DNA of 64,000 nucleotides from Rhizobium leguminosarum bv. trifolii WSM2297. Lineage in GTDB: Bacteria; Pseudomonadota; Alphaproteobacteria; Rhizobiales; Rhizobiaceae. Position numbers and translations under genes: made by a program. Positions 18,622-27,666 of the stretch are shown piece after piece. Positions within the stretch are counted from its first letter, which is position 1. Each line of letters begins with the position of its first letter. The notes beneath the pieces were generated by a model. It saw only the letters and a list, made by a program, of their open reading frames with translations. It did no database searches and was not told the origin of the DNA. The stretch is from NCBI RefSeq assembly GCF_000271845.1, contig NZ_JH719392.1, forward strand, positions 659,928 through 723,927. The letters run 5' to 3'.

Positions 18622-20187
18622 ATGGAAACAACGCCGCTGAACAGTCAGGACGAGCTAGCTGTTTTGCGTGCACTCGTCGCGGAACAGGCGGCGAAACTTG
18701 AGAGCCAGGAAGCCGAAGTCATCAAGCGCGACTCCATTATCGGGCTTCTGCGCGCGCAACTGGAACTGCTCCGCCATCGGCAGCATGGCGCTTCTTCGGA
18801 AAAGATCGACCGGAAGATCGAGCAATTCGAACTGATGCTGGAGGAGATCGAGGCCTCTCGTGCCGAGGCTGAGATGCGCTCCGGGAAAGCTCCTTTGCCG
18901 GAGTTGAACGACACCCCGGACAAGCCGAAGCGCAAACCGTTGCCCGATGGTCTTCCCACCGAAGAGCTGGTCTATGCCGCGCCCTGCAATTGTCCGACGT
19001 GCGGAGGCACATCATTCCTGAAGGCAGCAGACAAGGTGGTCCAGGTGATGGAGCACGTGCCGGCGTCCATCAAGATTGTCCGTCATGTCGAAAAGCGCAT
19101 GATTTGCAGGGAGTGCGACACGACGGTAGCGGGTGAGATGCCGACCCTGCCCATCGAACGCGGCAAGCCCGGACCGGGATTGCTCGCCCATATCATGGTC
19201 GCCAAATTCGACGATCATATCCCTCTCTACCGCCTATCCGAGATGTACGACCGGCTGGGGATAGACATCTCTCGCTCTGTCATGGCGGACTGGGTTGGCC
19301 GCGTGTCGTTTTTGCTTGCGCCGCTCGTCTTGGCTATCAGGGCGCACATCGCCGCGCTTGACCGAATACATACAGACGATACCCCGGTCGATGTTCTCGA
19401 CCCTGGGCGAGGAAAGACAAAAACTGGCAGGGTTTGGGTCTATGTCTTCGATGGCAGCGGTTATCAAGATCCCACTCCCGGAGCAATCGCCTATTACTAT
19501 AGCCCCGACCGAAAGGGCGTGCATCCGGCTGACCATCTCGCAAACTTCAGCGGCGTGATGCATGCTGATGGCTATGGAGGTTACAAGAAGCTCTACGGCA
19601 ACCAGATCGTCGAGGCCGCCTGCATGGCGCATGTGCGCCGCAAGTTCCACGATGTGATCAAGCTGAAGCCATCTCCGATCGCCGACGAGGCACTGTCGCG
19701 CATCGGTGCGCTCTACGATATCGAGGATCGCATCCGCGGCATGTCGGCTGAGGAGCGACGCAAACTGCGCCAACAACATGCCAAGCCCATACTGGGAGAG
19801 CTGAAGGTCTGGATCGAGGCTACGCTTTCGACGCTGCCACAGAAGCAGAAGCTGGCGGAAGCGATGCGATATGCCCTCTCGCGGTGGGCAGCGTTGAGCG
19901 TTTACATCGACGATGGCCGTGTTGAGGTCGACAACAATATAGCCGAGCGCGCCATGAGACCGCTTGGAATCGGAAGAAAAAACTGGCTCTTCGCCGGGTC
20001 AGACAAGGGCGGTGAGCGCATCGCCAACATCCTGACCATCATCGAGACTGCCAAGCTCCATGGTCACAATCCGGAGGTCTATCTGACAGACGTCCTGACT
20101 CGGATCCAGAGCCATCCCAAGGATCGGCTCCAGGAATTGCTACCGTGGCAGTGGGTGCCGGCGAAAGACCGATGCGAGGCTGCGTGA
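18622..20187 (+). CDS. tnpC: IS66 transposase TnpC
   Basis: This is the roughly 521-aa DDE transposase of IS66. An N-terminal coiled coil (about residues 10-85; ALVAEQAAKLESQEAEVIKR) is followed by a zinc-ribbon pair (CNCPTCGG and MICRECDTT). The catalytic core then shows RIHTDDTPVDVLDPG (first Asp), VMHADGYGGY (second Asp) and VEVDNNIAERAMRPL (Glu region), ending with the IS66 C-terminal domain (LTDVLTRIQSHP). An ATG at 18610 four codons upstream is an alternative. The frame is intact. Confidence 0.93.
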   Translation: METTPLNSQDELAVLRALVAEQAAKLESQEAEVIKRDSIIGLLRAQLELLRHRQHGASSEKIDRKIEQFELMLEEIEASRAEAEMRSGKAPLPELNDTPDKPKRKPLPDGLPTEELVYAAPCNCPTCGGTSFLKAADKVVQVMEHVPASIKIVRHVEKRMICRECDTTVAGEMPTLPIERGKPGPGLLAHIMVAKFDDHIPLYRLSEMYDRLGIDISRSVMADWVGRVSFLLAPLVLAIRAHIAALDRIHTDDTPVDVLDPGRGKTKTGRVWVYVFDGSGYQDPTPGAIAYYYSPDRKGVHPADHLANFSGVMHADGYGGYKKLYGNQIVEAACMAHVRRKFHDVIKLKPSPIADEALSRIGALYDIEDRIRGMSAEERRKLRQQHAKPILGELKVWIEATLSTLPQKQKLAEAMRYALSRWAALSVYIDDGRVEVDNNIAERAMRPLGIGRKNWLFAGSDKGGERIANILTIIETAKLHGHNPEVYLTDVLTRIQSHPKDRLQELLPWQWVPAKDRCEAA

Positions 20188-20492
20188 TGGCACGCTCGAG
20201 GTTCATCTACACGCTCAAAGAAGTCGCCAGCATGATCGGCGAGAACCTTGAACTACTCGAGGAAGTCACCGCCAACTCGGACAATATCGCCGAGGGCGAA
20301 TTGGTATATGTCCGCGATGGCAGTGAAGATGGCACAAAAGGCCTGACCGAAAATGGAATTGACGACCTTCGAGATCTCCTGGCCGACATAAGGACGTGGG
20401 ATGGTGGAATCCGCCAGTTCCTCGTCGATGAACAATGCGATCCCGAGATGATCGAGCGCGTCATGGCAGATGAGCTAAGCCGCAAGTCCTAA
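20187..20492 (+). CDS. IS66 passenger ORF, 101-aa unknown protein
   Basis: The ATG overlaps the tnpC stop by one base (TGATG at 20185-20189), so translation is coupled. The protein opens ARSRFIYTLKEVASMIGEN and is acidic afterwards (GSEDGTKGLTENGIDDLRDL, DEQCDPEMIERVMADEL), with no signal peptide or membrane segment. It ends 44 bp before the right inverted repeat and so travels with the element. I do not recognise a domain. A regulatory role in transposition or immunity is possible but unsupported. Confidence 0.7.
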   Translation: MARSRFIYTLKEVASMIGENLELLEEVTANSDNIAEGELVYVRDGSEDGTKGLTENGIDDLRDLLADIRTWDGGIRQFLVDEQCDPEMIERVMADELSRKS

Positions 20493-20517
20493 ACCGCGCC
20501 TCGTAGACGCAAAAAAT

Positions 20518-20536
20518 GCATTCGCCGGACGCTCAC
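20518..20536. repeat. IS66 right inverted repeat
   Basis: Read inward it is GTGAGCGTCCGGCGAATGC, matching the left end. The second target copy GGAACGGC follows at 20537-20544. Confidence 0.9.
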
Positions 20537-21344
20537 GGAACGGCAGCAAGTTGAAGTCCTCCGGCAGGTGCCACGCGAGCCGCCGCCGCTCCGCGGGTTT
20601 GATCCCGGACAGGTTGAAACCCGAAGCGGATCGTGACGGGTGCGAGAGCTTTGCCTTAAAATAGCCCTCCGGAAGCCGATAGCGCCGCTCGATGCGGGAT
20701 AGCACGTGGAAACTCTCGGTGCTGCGCGGCACCCTCCTGCCTTCGATCCAGCTCAACAGCGTATTCTTGTCCGTCAGATCGTCAGGGCCGATGATGCCGC
20801 GATAAAGCGTCCAGTAGGTTTCTCCGTGGCGCCGAAGATGCAGTTGCAGTGCCTCCGCGAAGTCCGTCGGATCTTCCCAGACCTTGAACAGGGCTTCTGG
20901 AAACTCGACGGCGACGCGGGCAGACGCCACGCCGGCAGGCTTCGACTTTACTGGCGGCTCCTGCACTTGTGGCGCCGCTCGGGCGACCGCTGGCGGCGCC
21001 GCCTTGGTCCTCGACGTCTTCGCTGGTTTACGCACGTCAGGTTTCTCGGCACCGGCGGCGAGGCGAGTATCGCGGATCCACCGAGCAATCGCATCCAGGG
21101 CAGGATCGATCTGACGCGCATTCGCAGCGAGTTCCTTGGCATCAATGCCGGACGCCGCTGCAACGACGTCCCAGTCGGTCTTCCCGTTCGTTCGAGGCGC
21201 TGACCGCCTCGCTTTGATGAGGGAGTACAGATAATCCCTCAGCCGACGTAGCTCATCGACCCTCAGCAAAGGCGAGAGGCGGAGCTGGCAGAAGGCGTCG
21301 ATCTTGCGTTGAAAAGTTTTCGCAGAAAATTCGTTCATTTCCAT
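20537..21344 (-). pseudogene. N-terminal part of the IS66-interrupted tyrosine recombinase
   Basis: From the ATG at 21344 (or 21338) about 269 residues run to the IS66 edge, where the sequence reads EDFNLLPF and continues in frame with QKREEIVEW at 17733. The segment has a helical N-terminus, an Ala/Pro/Lys-rich linker (about residues 110-145) and a globular part with WTLYRGIIGPDDLTDKN and SRIERRYRLPEGYF. The last looks like a helix-turn-helix or core-binding region. Past the junction the frame runs briefly into IS66 and stops at 20475. The intact gene probably encoded a second integrase for this island or a nested one. Confidence 0.8.
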
Positions 21345-21489
21345 TCACATAGCTGTTGTTGCGTTTCCCGCGGATGCGGGGCACGCGGGCTATGTGATGG
21401 CGATTAAACTCTGGTAACTGACCGGCCATGAAGGCGGTGGACTCTGAAAAAATGCGAGGCGCAGGGTTGGCAGCATGAGTGTCTGGTAG

Positions 21490-24400
21490 TCAGGAACCGA
21501 CATCAGGGGCCTCGTTGCTTGAAATAGGGCTCGCACCAGGCAGGCGCAACTTGCGATATGCCTCGGATGAAAGCCATCCAAGCACGACCTTCTGAAACGA
21601 CTTGTCGTTCATAAATCGAGCGAAAATCTCCTCGTTCTGGTCCATGCGTTCAACGAAAAGCGCTTCAAGCAAGTTCTTGAATACAAGCTCGAACTTTTCG
21701 CCAGGGTTGACGGACGCGGCCTGCTTCAGCGCCACGTCGGAAACAGCAGCCTCTACGATCTGATCAAAAAACAGTTGATCTGCCTGATTGAAATCAGTGC
21801 CGAACCGGTCGTTAACGACATCGATGAGCCGGGACAGTGCAAGCGGTTGCTCGCGAAGCGTACCGGATCCTAACTCGGAGGGGCCATCAAGCCGATTGGC
21901 CTCTCCATTGCTCAGGCTGATCGAGCCTTCGCTGATCTTCTGCAGGCGATAATACTCAAGCCGCACCTCGTCATCGAACTGGTAAGACGGCCCAGCGCCG
22001 CGCTTCGGCAGCTTGGTCGCGAGGTGCCGCAGGAAAACATACAGGCGCTCAAGGTCCGTATCCTGATAGGGAATGATCTGGCTGAGGAACCCATAGAGGC
22101 TACAGAAAGCCATCAGCTTGCCCCGCCACAGCTCGGCCTCGTCTGGCTTTTCCTGTTGAACTTCCTTGAAGCGGGTCACACACGGATCAAGTGCCGCATT
22201 CATCAACTGATGATCGTTCGGGCTCTGGCGTTGGCGCGGCTTGAAATAGACGGCGCTAAAGCGTTCAACGTCTTCGCCGATATAGACTCCGTCGGCGTCG
22301 AGTTCGCTCTTTATCTCATACATTCGGGCTGGGTCGACGTCCTCGCCCACCTCGGCGCCCTCGAAATAGGTCTTGAATGCCTCGCGGATTTCATCTCGTT
22401 CGTTTACGAAATCGAGGACGAAGGTGTCTTCTTTCAGCGGATGGATACGGTTCAGGCGCGATAGTGTTTGAACTGCCTGAATACCAGCAAGCCGCCTGTC
22501 GACATACATTGTGTGCAACAAGGGTTGGTCGAAGCCCGTTTGGTACTTCTCGGCGACGAGCAGCACCTGATACTCCTGGGTGGCGAAGACCTCTGGCAGT
22601 TCCTTCTCACGGACGCCGAGATTCATCCCCTCTTCGGTGTAGGCGACATCCTTCAGCTTGTCGTCCGTGACAATGCCGGAGAAGGCCACCAGCGACTTGA
22701 TGGCATAGCCCTTATCCTTGATATAGCGGTCAAAGCTCTGCTTGTAGCGGACCGCTTCGAGACGCGAACCTGTGATTACCATTGCCTTGGCCCGGCCACC
22801 GATCTTGTGCTGGGTCGCGGCGTGGAAATGCTCGATCATCACCTCCGTCTTCTGGGCGATGTTGTGAGGATGCAGCTTGAGAAAACGGGCAAGCGCGCGA
22901 GCAGCCTTCTTCCGCTCGACGTTCGGATCGTCTTCGCTCGCCCTCAGGAGCCGGAAATAGGTGGCGTAGGTCGTGTAGTGCTTCAGCACGTCGAGGATGA
23001 ACCCTTCCTCAATTGCCTGTCGCATCGTGTAGCGATGGGCGGGCTTGTCATCGCGTCCGAACACCTTGAAGGTCTTGTGCTTCGGCGTTGCGGTGAAGGC
23101 AAAGAAGCTCAAGTTTGCCTGCCGCCCGCGCTTCGCCATCGAGCGGTAGAGTTCCTCCACATCCTCTTCGTCGTTCTCGGCCCCGTATTTCGCGGCTTCC
23201 TCGCGAAGGCCCTGACCGCCCAGAACCTCCTTCAGATCGGTCGCCGTTTCGCCGCCCTGCGAGCTGTGCGCTTCGTCGATGATAACGGCGCAGTGCCGTG
23301 ACCTTAGCGTGCCGCCATTCGCTTCCCCGCGCTCCTCCGCCATCTTCGCGAGCTGACGCGAGACGAAGGGGAACTTCTGTAAGGTAGTGATGATGATCGG
23401 CACGGCGCTTTCGAGCGCTTCCGCAAGCTGGCGCGAACTCTCGTCGATTTTCTGCACGACGCCGTGCTTGTGCTCGAACTGATAGATGGTGTCCTGCAAC
23501 TGCTTATCCAGCACCACGCGATCGGTGATCACGATCACGCTGTCGAACACGCGTGCGTTCTTGTCGTCATGCAGTGACGCCAGCCGGTGTGTGAGCCAGC
23601 CGATGGTGTTGCTCTTGCCGCTGCCGGCGGAATGCTCGATCAGGTAGTTGTTGCCTACGCCTTCGCGCTGCGCCTGATCCACCAGCGAGCGAACCGCTTC
23701 GAGCTGGTGGTAACGCGGAAAGATCATCGTCTCCCTTTTTACCTTCCGGCCCTGATCGTCGCGCTTTTCCTCAACCTGCAGGTGGATAAAGCGCGCCAAC
23801 AGATCGAGTAGGCTGTCACGCTGCAACACCTCTTCCCAGAGATAGGCCGTGCGGTAACTGCGACCCTTGGGGTCGGGCGCATTACCAGCGCCACCGTTGT
23901 TGCCCTTGTTCAAGGGCAGAAAATGGGTGGCTGCTCCCGCGAGCCGCGTGGTCATGAACACCGTGTCGGTGTCGGCTGCGAAGTGGACGAGCATACGCCG
24001 CTTGAACTCGAAGATCGGCTCGCGCGGATCGCGGTCGTGGCGGTACTGGTGCAAGGCGTGCTCGACCGTCTGCCCGGTCATCGGGTTCTTGAGTTCGACC
24101 GACGCGACTGGAATGCCGTTTACGCTCAGCGCAACGTCTAAGGACTTTTCAGAGTTTTTTGAGAAATGGAGTTGCCGCGTGATCCCGATGCGGTTGGCGG
24201 CGTATCGGGCTTCCAATTCGGGGTTCAGCCCATGCGCCGCCTTGAAGAAGGCCACACGCAGAGTCTTGCCGTAGCACTTGAACCCATGCCGCAAGGTGGA
24301 CAGTGAGCCCTCCCGATCCATCCACTTGGTGAGATCGGCAAGGACTTGGGCGCCGGTCTTTTCCCCGTGTAGTGCCTCCAGAGCCTTCCATTCCTTCGGC

Positions 24401-24552
24401 TGTGTGTCGCGGATGAAGGAGAGGATTGTCTCAGGGAATATGGCGCGAGCGCGGTCGAACCTCGACGGAGGTTCCAGCACGGCACCGTTCGCCAGCATAG
24501 TGGCCTCGATGACGGTTTCGAACGCACCTTCTGAATGCCTAGCGTAGTTCAT
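21490..24552 (-). CDS. hsdR: type I restriction endonuclease subunit R
   Basis: The 1020-aa HsdR is the DNA-cleaving and translocating subunit. The N-terminal nuclease contains VASVELKNPMTGQ near residue 154, the E-x-K part of the PD-(D/E)xK site. Two RecA-like helicase domains follow, with HSAGSGKSNTIGWL (Walker A, about 311), VIIDEAHSSQGG (about 427) and QTLSRLNRIHPLKED (motif VI). The C-terminal helical domain contacts the methylase complex. A GAGGTAG ribosome site precedes the ATG at 24552, 11 bp after ptuB. It is last in the hsdM-hsdS-ptuA-ptuB-hsdR operon, an unusual order with two genes between S and R. All motifs look intact. Confidence 0.95.
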   Translation of the reverse strand: MNYARHSEGAFETVIEATMLANGAVLEPPSRFDRARAIFPETILSFIRDTQPKEWKALEALHGEKTGAQVLADLTKWMDREGSLSTLRHGFKCYGKTLRVAFFKAAHGLNPELEARYAANRIGITRQLHFSKNSEKSLDVALSVNGIPVASVELKNPMTGQTVEHALHQYRHDRDPREPIFEFKRRMLVHFAADTDTVFMTTRLAGAATHFLPLNKGNNGGAGNAPDPKGRSYRTAYLWEEVLQRDSLLDLLARFIHLQVEEKRDDQGRKVKRETMIFPRYHQLEAVRSLVDQAQREGVGNNYLIEHSAGSGKSNTIGWLTHRLASLHDDKNARVFDSVIVITDRVVLDKQLQDTIYQFEHKHGVVQKIDESSRQLAEALESAVPIIITTLQKFPFVSRQLAKMAEERGEANGGTLRSRHCAVIIDEAHSSQGGETATDLKEVLGGQGLREEAAKYGAENDEEDVEELYRSMAKRGRQANLSFFAFTATPKHKTFKVFGRDDKPAHRYTMRQAIEEGFILDVLKHYTTYATYFRLLRASEDDPNVERKKAARALARFLKLHPHNIAQKTEVMIEHFHAATQHKIGGRAKAMVITGSRLEAVRYKQSFDRYIKDKGYAIKSLVAFSGIVTDDKLKDVAYTEEGMNLGVREKELPEVFATQEYQVLLVAEKYQTGFDQPLLHTMYVDRRLAGIQAVQTLSRLNRIHPLKEDTFVLDFVNERDEIREAFKTYFEGAEVGEDVDPARMYEIKSELDADGVYIGEDVERFSAVYFKPRQRQSPNDHQLMNAALDPCVTRFKEVQQEKPDEAELWRGKLMAFCSLYGFLSQIIPYQDTDLERLYVFLRHLATKLPKRGAGPSYQFDDEVRLEYYRLQKISEGSISLSNGEANRLDGPSELGSGTLREQPLALSRLIDVVNDRFGTDFNQADQLFFDQIVEAAVSDVALKQAASVNPGEKFELVFKNLLEALFVERMDQNEEIFARFMNDKSFQKVVLGWLSSEAYRKLRLPGASPISSNEAPDVGS

Positions 24553-24563
24553 GCCGTTCTACC

Positions 24564-25178
24564 TCACAGCTTCTGCCGAAGAAACCAGACTGCGACTGGA
24601 CTAAACGGCTGATACTCCGCCGCGTTGATGCGGTAACTGATCTGTTGTTGGACCTTTTGTCGAGCATCTGGTGTGGAACGCCACCATTGGAGTACGGAAT
24701 CCAGCACGGCCTTCCGACTGCTCTTCAAGTAACTGAAATTCAAACCTAAAGTGCCATTCAACTGTGTGTTGAAGTCTTCGTCCGGGCTTGAAATTGTCCC
24801 GTCGGCGAGATACTTCAGCCTTGTTTCAATGGCATGAGCGGTATCTGCCGGATTCCAATTAAGATCGCGATTGGCCTTTTTGGTGTCGCAGTGCTGAGCG
24901 GTCGGCGATCTCCCTTCCCCGCCAAGGCACGCGCCGAGCAGATTTGCGTAGACAAGTTGCTGCTGGGGATAGTTCGCCTGGCTTTGCCAGTGTTCAATCT
25001 TCATCGCGGTCGATTCCGCCCGAACACGCCCGGTGCAGTAACAGCACAGGCCCTTTTGCTCGCCGACCAGAGCTGCGCGTAGGTCGTCTTTCTGAGCGTA
25101 GTTATCGTAGTCGCTATGCGCCTGAGCCCGGTGGTACGTGAGACTGTTCGGTTCGGCGCCTTTAGTGATCATCCTCAC
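24564..25178 (-). CDS. ptuB: Septu-type HNH nuclease PtuB
   Basis: The 204-aa protein is of the TIGR02646/PtuB HNH family. GLCCYCTGRV gives a zinc-binding CxxC, MKIEHWQSQANYP holds the catalytic His, and ANLLGACLGGEG and HCDTKKANRDLNWNPAD complete the beta-beta-alpha-metal core. The start is a GTG at 25178 preceded by GGAGGGGG, overlapping the ptuA stop (GTGA); an ATG at 25172 is possible. Such HNH proteins pair with the ATPase PtuA in Septu and in retron-Septu systems and cleave nucleic acid after phage sensing. Here the pair sits between hsdS and hsdR. Confidence 0.85.
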   Translation of the reverse strand: MRMITKGAEPNSLTYHRAQAHSDYDNYAQKDDLRAALVGEQKGLCCYCTGRVRAESTAMKIEHWQSQANYPQQQLVYANLLGACLGGEGRSPTAQHCDTKKANRDLNWNPADTAHAIETRLKYLADGTISSPDEDFNTQLNGTLGLNFSYLKSSRKAVLDSVLQWWRSTPDARQKVQQQISYRINAAEYQPFSPVAVWFLRQKL

Positions 25179-26422
25179 GCATCCCCCTCCATGAAATCGA
25201 GAAGGGTCATTGCGCGCGTAATCTCCGGGTCATCCTCACCGATATCTGCAGAAAGCTTTTTTATTTCAGCCCTTGCAGCGTCTACTTTTCCATCGCCTAT
25301 GAGCTTCGCAATTTTCGCTATCTTGGCTTCCACGCCTGCATTCCGCGATTTGGTGTCCATTACCTCTTCGAGGACACGGCTTGAATCGATCCCGAATGAG
25401 CGCGCTGGCGAATAGACATGGCCGTCCTTGATGAGCAGGATCCTGTCGTGAGCCACTTCTCCAATCACCTGCGGCGAATGAGTGGTGGCAATAAACTGGC
25501 AGCCACGGAACGTCTCCGTCAGAAGAGGCACGATCTGGCGCTGCCAAAGCGGGTGCATGTGCATATCAATTTCATCGATCAGAACGACTCCGACGCCGTC
25601 TCTGACTGGGTCGTCTAAGACTGGATTGGATTGCGAGAGGCGGCGAGCAAGGTCGAGAGCCAGCGCAAGCACGCCTCGCTCTCCCTCAGAGAGATACCGC
25701 ACGTCGAGTTCAACGCCGTCCTTTGAGATCAACAGCCGTGGCTTGTCCGCGCCGTTGGTCGCCCGCAGCCCTGTGCAAGTCGGCAAGAAACGGGCTGCGG
25801 CGGATTTCAGGGCCTCAAGATGGAGTCTTGCACGCGGCAGTTCTTCCGCCAACGCCTCTTGCGCCAGCATCCACGACGCCATGTCTCGTAGATGAAGGGG
25901 CCGGACATCGGAAAGCGCATCGGCAAATGCCGCAGCCTGACCTCCGCGGCTTCGACCAATCTTGATTTGCTCATCGGTGGGATGCGATCTGCGCGTTCCG
26001 AAGTAGATTGCAATGGGTTGATTGCCTGACGGATCGACCTTCGGCCAGTGTGGGGGTGACAGCTCTTCCCTTTCAGGCGTGTCTAACGTCGCGTTCCGAA
26101 CAGACCCCTCTTCATCCGGAATAAACTGTTCTCTCGGCTTGTGCAGCAGTAGGTTCCGTTGCCCTTCGGGGAAGTCGAGATCCAGATCGACGGTCAGCGA
26201 GGCGCTTACCTGCCGGATATCCTGGGCGGCGAATGCCAGAGGCGTCGAGCGGCTCGCCGTGAACTTAGGCAAAACCCGAGACAGTGAGACCCGCAGAGCC
26301 TCGAGGACGCTGCTCTTGCCGACGCCATTGACACCCACCAGTAACGTGAAGTGCGGATCGAATTCGAACGTCGCATGGTCGAAGCCGCGAAGGCCGGCAA
26401 CGCTGAGCCGTCTGATCTTCAT
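25175..26422 (-). CDS. ptuA: Septu-type AAA/ABC ATPase PtuA
   Basis: The 415-aa protein is an SMC/OLD-like ATPase. GVNGVGKSSVLEAL (residues 31-44) is Walker A, RYLSEGERGVLALALDLARR the ABC signature, VVLIDEIDMHMHPLWQ Walker B, and IATTHSPQVI the H-loop. The C-terminus is helical and charged. In Septu, PtuA oligomers hold the HNH nuclease PtuB and ATP binding controls its activity. The ATG at 26422 overlaps the hsdS stop (ATGA) with GGAGG upstream, so the pair is translated as part of the restriction operon. No retron reverse transcriptase or ncRNA is seen nearby. Confidence 0.88.
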   Translation of the reverse strand: MKIRRLSVAGLRGFDHATFEFDPHFTLLVGVNGVGKSSVLEALRVSLSRVLPKFTASRSTPLAFAAQDIRQVSASLTVDLDLDFPEGQRNLLLHKPREQFIPDEEGSVRNATLDTPEREELSPPHWPKVDPSGNQPIAIYFGTRRSHPTDEQIKIGRSRGGQAAAFADALSDVRPLHLRDMASWMLAQEALAEELPRARLHLEALKSAAARFLPTCTGLRATNGADKPRLLISKDGVELDVRYLSEGERGVLALALDLARRLSQSNPVLDDPVRDGVGVVLIDEIDMHMHPLWQRQIVPLLTETFRGCQFIATTHSPQVIGEVAHDRILLIKDGHVYSPARSFGIDSSRVLEEVMDTKSRNAGVEAKIAKIAKLIGDGKVDAARAEIKKLSADIGEDDPEITRAMTLLDFMEGDA

Positions 26423-27666
26423 GCCGCCTCCGGGATTTCGATTTGGCCGGTCACGGCCGCTGCTATCAGGGCTGCCCGGCGCTCCCTCAACAATGCGATG
26501 GAGTTCTCGGTCGAGGCGCGCAGGCGGTCGATCTTGGCGGTTTCTGCCGTGATGTGGTCGACGAGCTGTTGCTGTTCATGCAGCGGCGGGACCGGCATGA
26601 AGATGTCTCGAAACCCATCCCAGTAGAGGCGCAGTCTGTCCCAGGTAATGCCTTGAGAGTTGCGCCCGCACTCCGCGCTGAACGACGCTGTGCGGAAGAG
26701 TTGGCCAGCGTACTCGGGAAGAAGCTCCGCCTTCGCGGTCGCGACGGTGTAATCGGGGCTAACGAGACCATCAACTGGTGCAACACCCACGGCACCCTGC
26801 CACATGCGCATCTTGTTGAAAGCTATGTCGCCACGGCAAGCGATCTTGTAGGTGTTAAAGTCTGCTGCCGTCCCTTCAATCTTGTCGCTCGAGAATTCAC
26901 GAACTGCAACGCCCGAGTTGATGGAGACCTCCAGCAACGGCAGATCGGGTTCGTTTCGCTCATCACGTTGGGAAAACATGGTTGCGACCCGGCGAACCTT
27001 CCAATGCGCAGGGATATCGCCAAGCCAGTCGATGCCGGATGGACGCAGCGGGGCTGAAGGTTCGAGGCCACGCATGACAGCCTCGGCCACGATAGCGCGT
27101 CGCTTCTCGGCCATCAGTTCAAGCAGCCGCTGCTTGGCGCCGATCAGGGTGTCGATCTCGGCGGTTTCCGTTTCCACGTAGTCAGCGATCATCTTCTGCG
27201 CAGAGATTGGCGGCAGCGGGATTGCAATGTCACCTATCTCAGAAGCATTGATCGCCGGGTAACTGATGCCCGTAGATCGCATCTCCACTTCCGCCAGAAA
27301 AGTCGGTTCGCGAAGGACATATCGGCAGAATTTCGGGTCCATCATGTCAGGACGAGGCCTGATCACTGCAAAGCCAGTTGAGACGATAAGGTTCTCGGGC
27401 GGAGCTGTAATTGGCGCAATAGCCTGAAGGTAAGTCCGGACAGTAGAGATGATGACATCACCGTCACGAACAATTCTACGCGCCCGACTCGGCGCAGCTT
27501 CGAAGCGATAGCTCGCGACCTGATCAACGGTCCCTGACGAATTCACGTTTCCGATATCGATGTACTGAATCTCAAAATCAGGATCTACATCTTCGGTCAG
27601 CGTTTCATCGTTGATCGTTGCTGCAAACTTCAGTCGGTGCCGCGGGAATTGGTTTTGGGCCATCAT
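26419..27666 (-). CDS. hsdS: type I restriction-modification specificity subunit S
   Basis: The 415-aa HsdS has two target-recognition domains (about residues 5-165 and 215-365). Each is followed by a conserved helix: EIDTLIGAKQRLLELMAEKR and KIDRLRASTENSIALLRERR. These internal repeats space the two half-sites of the bipartite recognition sequence. PSGIDWLGDIPAHWKVRRV marks the start of the second half. The ATG at 27666 overlaps the hsdM stop (ATGA). The recognition sequence cannot be predicted by eye. Both halves appear complete, so the system should be functional. Confidence 0.93.
   Translation of the reverse strand: MMAQNQFPRHRLKFAATINDETLTEDVDPDFEIQYIDIGNVNSSGTVDQVASYRFEAAPSRARRIVRDGDVIISTVRTYLQAIAPITAPPENLIVSTGFAVIRPRPDMMDPKFCRYVLREPTFLAEVEMRSTGISYPAINASEIGDIAIPLPPISAQKMIADYVETETAEIDTLIGAKQRLLELMAEKRRAIVAEAVMRGLEPSAPLRPSGIDWLGDIPAHWKVRRVATMFSQRDERNEPDLPLLEVSINSGVAVREFSSDKIEGTAADFNTYKIACRGDIAFNKMRMWQGAVGVAPVDGLVSPDYTVATAKAELLPEYAGQLFRTASFSAECGRNSQGITWDRLRLYWDGFRDIFMPVPPLHEQQQLVDHITAETAKIDRLRASTENSIALLRERRAALIAAAVTGQIEIPEAA

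Larger units (their letters stand above)
17742..20536 (+). mobile_element. complete IS66-family insertion sequence
   Basis: The element is 2795 bp and carries tnpA-tnpB-tnpC plus one passenger ORF, all on the plus strand. Its ends are inverted repeats beginning GTGAGCGTCCGG. The 8 bp before it (17734-17741) and after it (20537-20544) are both GGAACGGC, the 8-bp target duplication expected for IS66. It interrupts a minus-strand recombinase gene. The exact duplication and intact frames suggest a recent insertion and a possibly active element. Confidence 0.95.
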
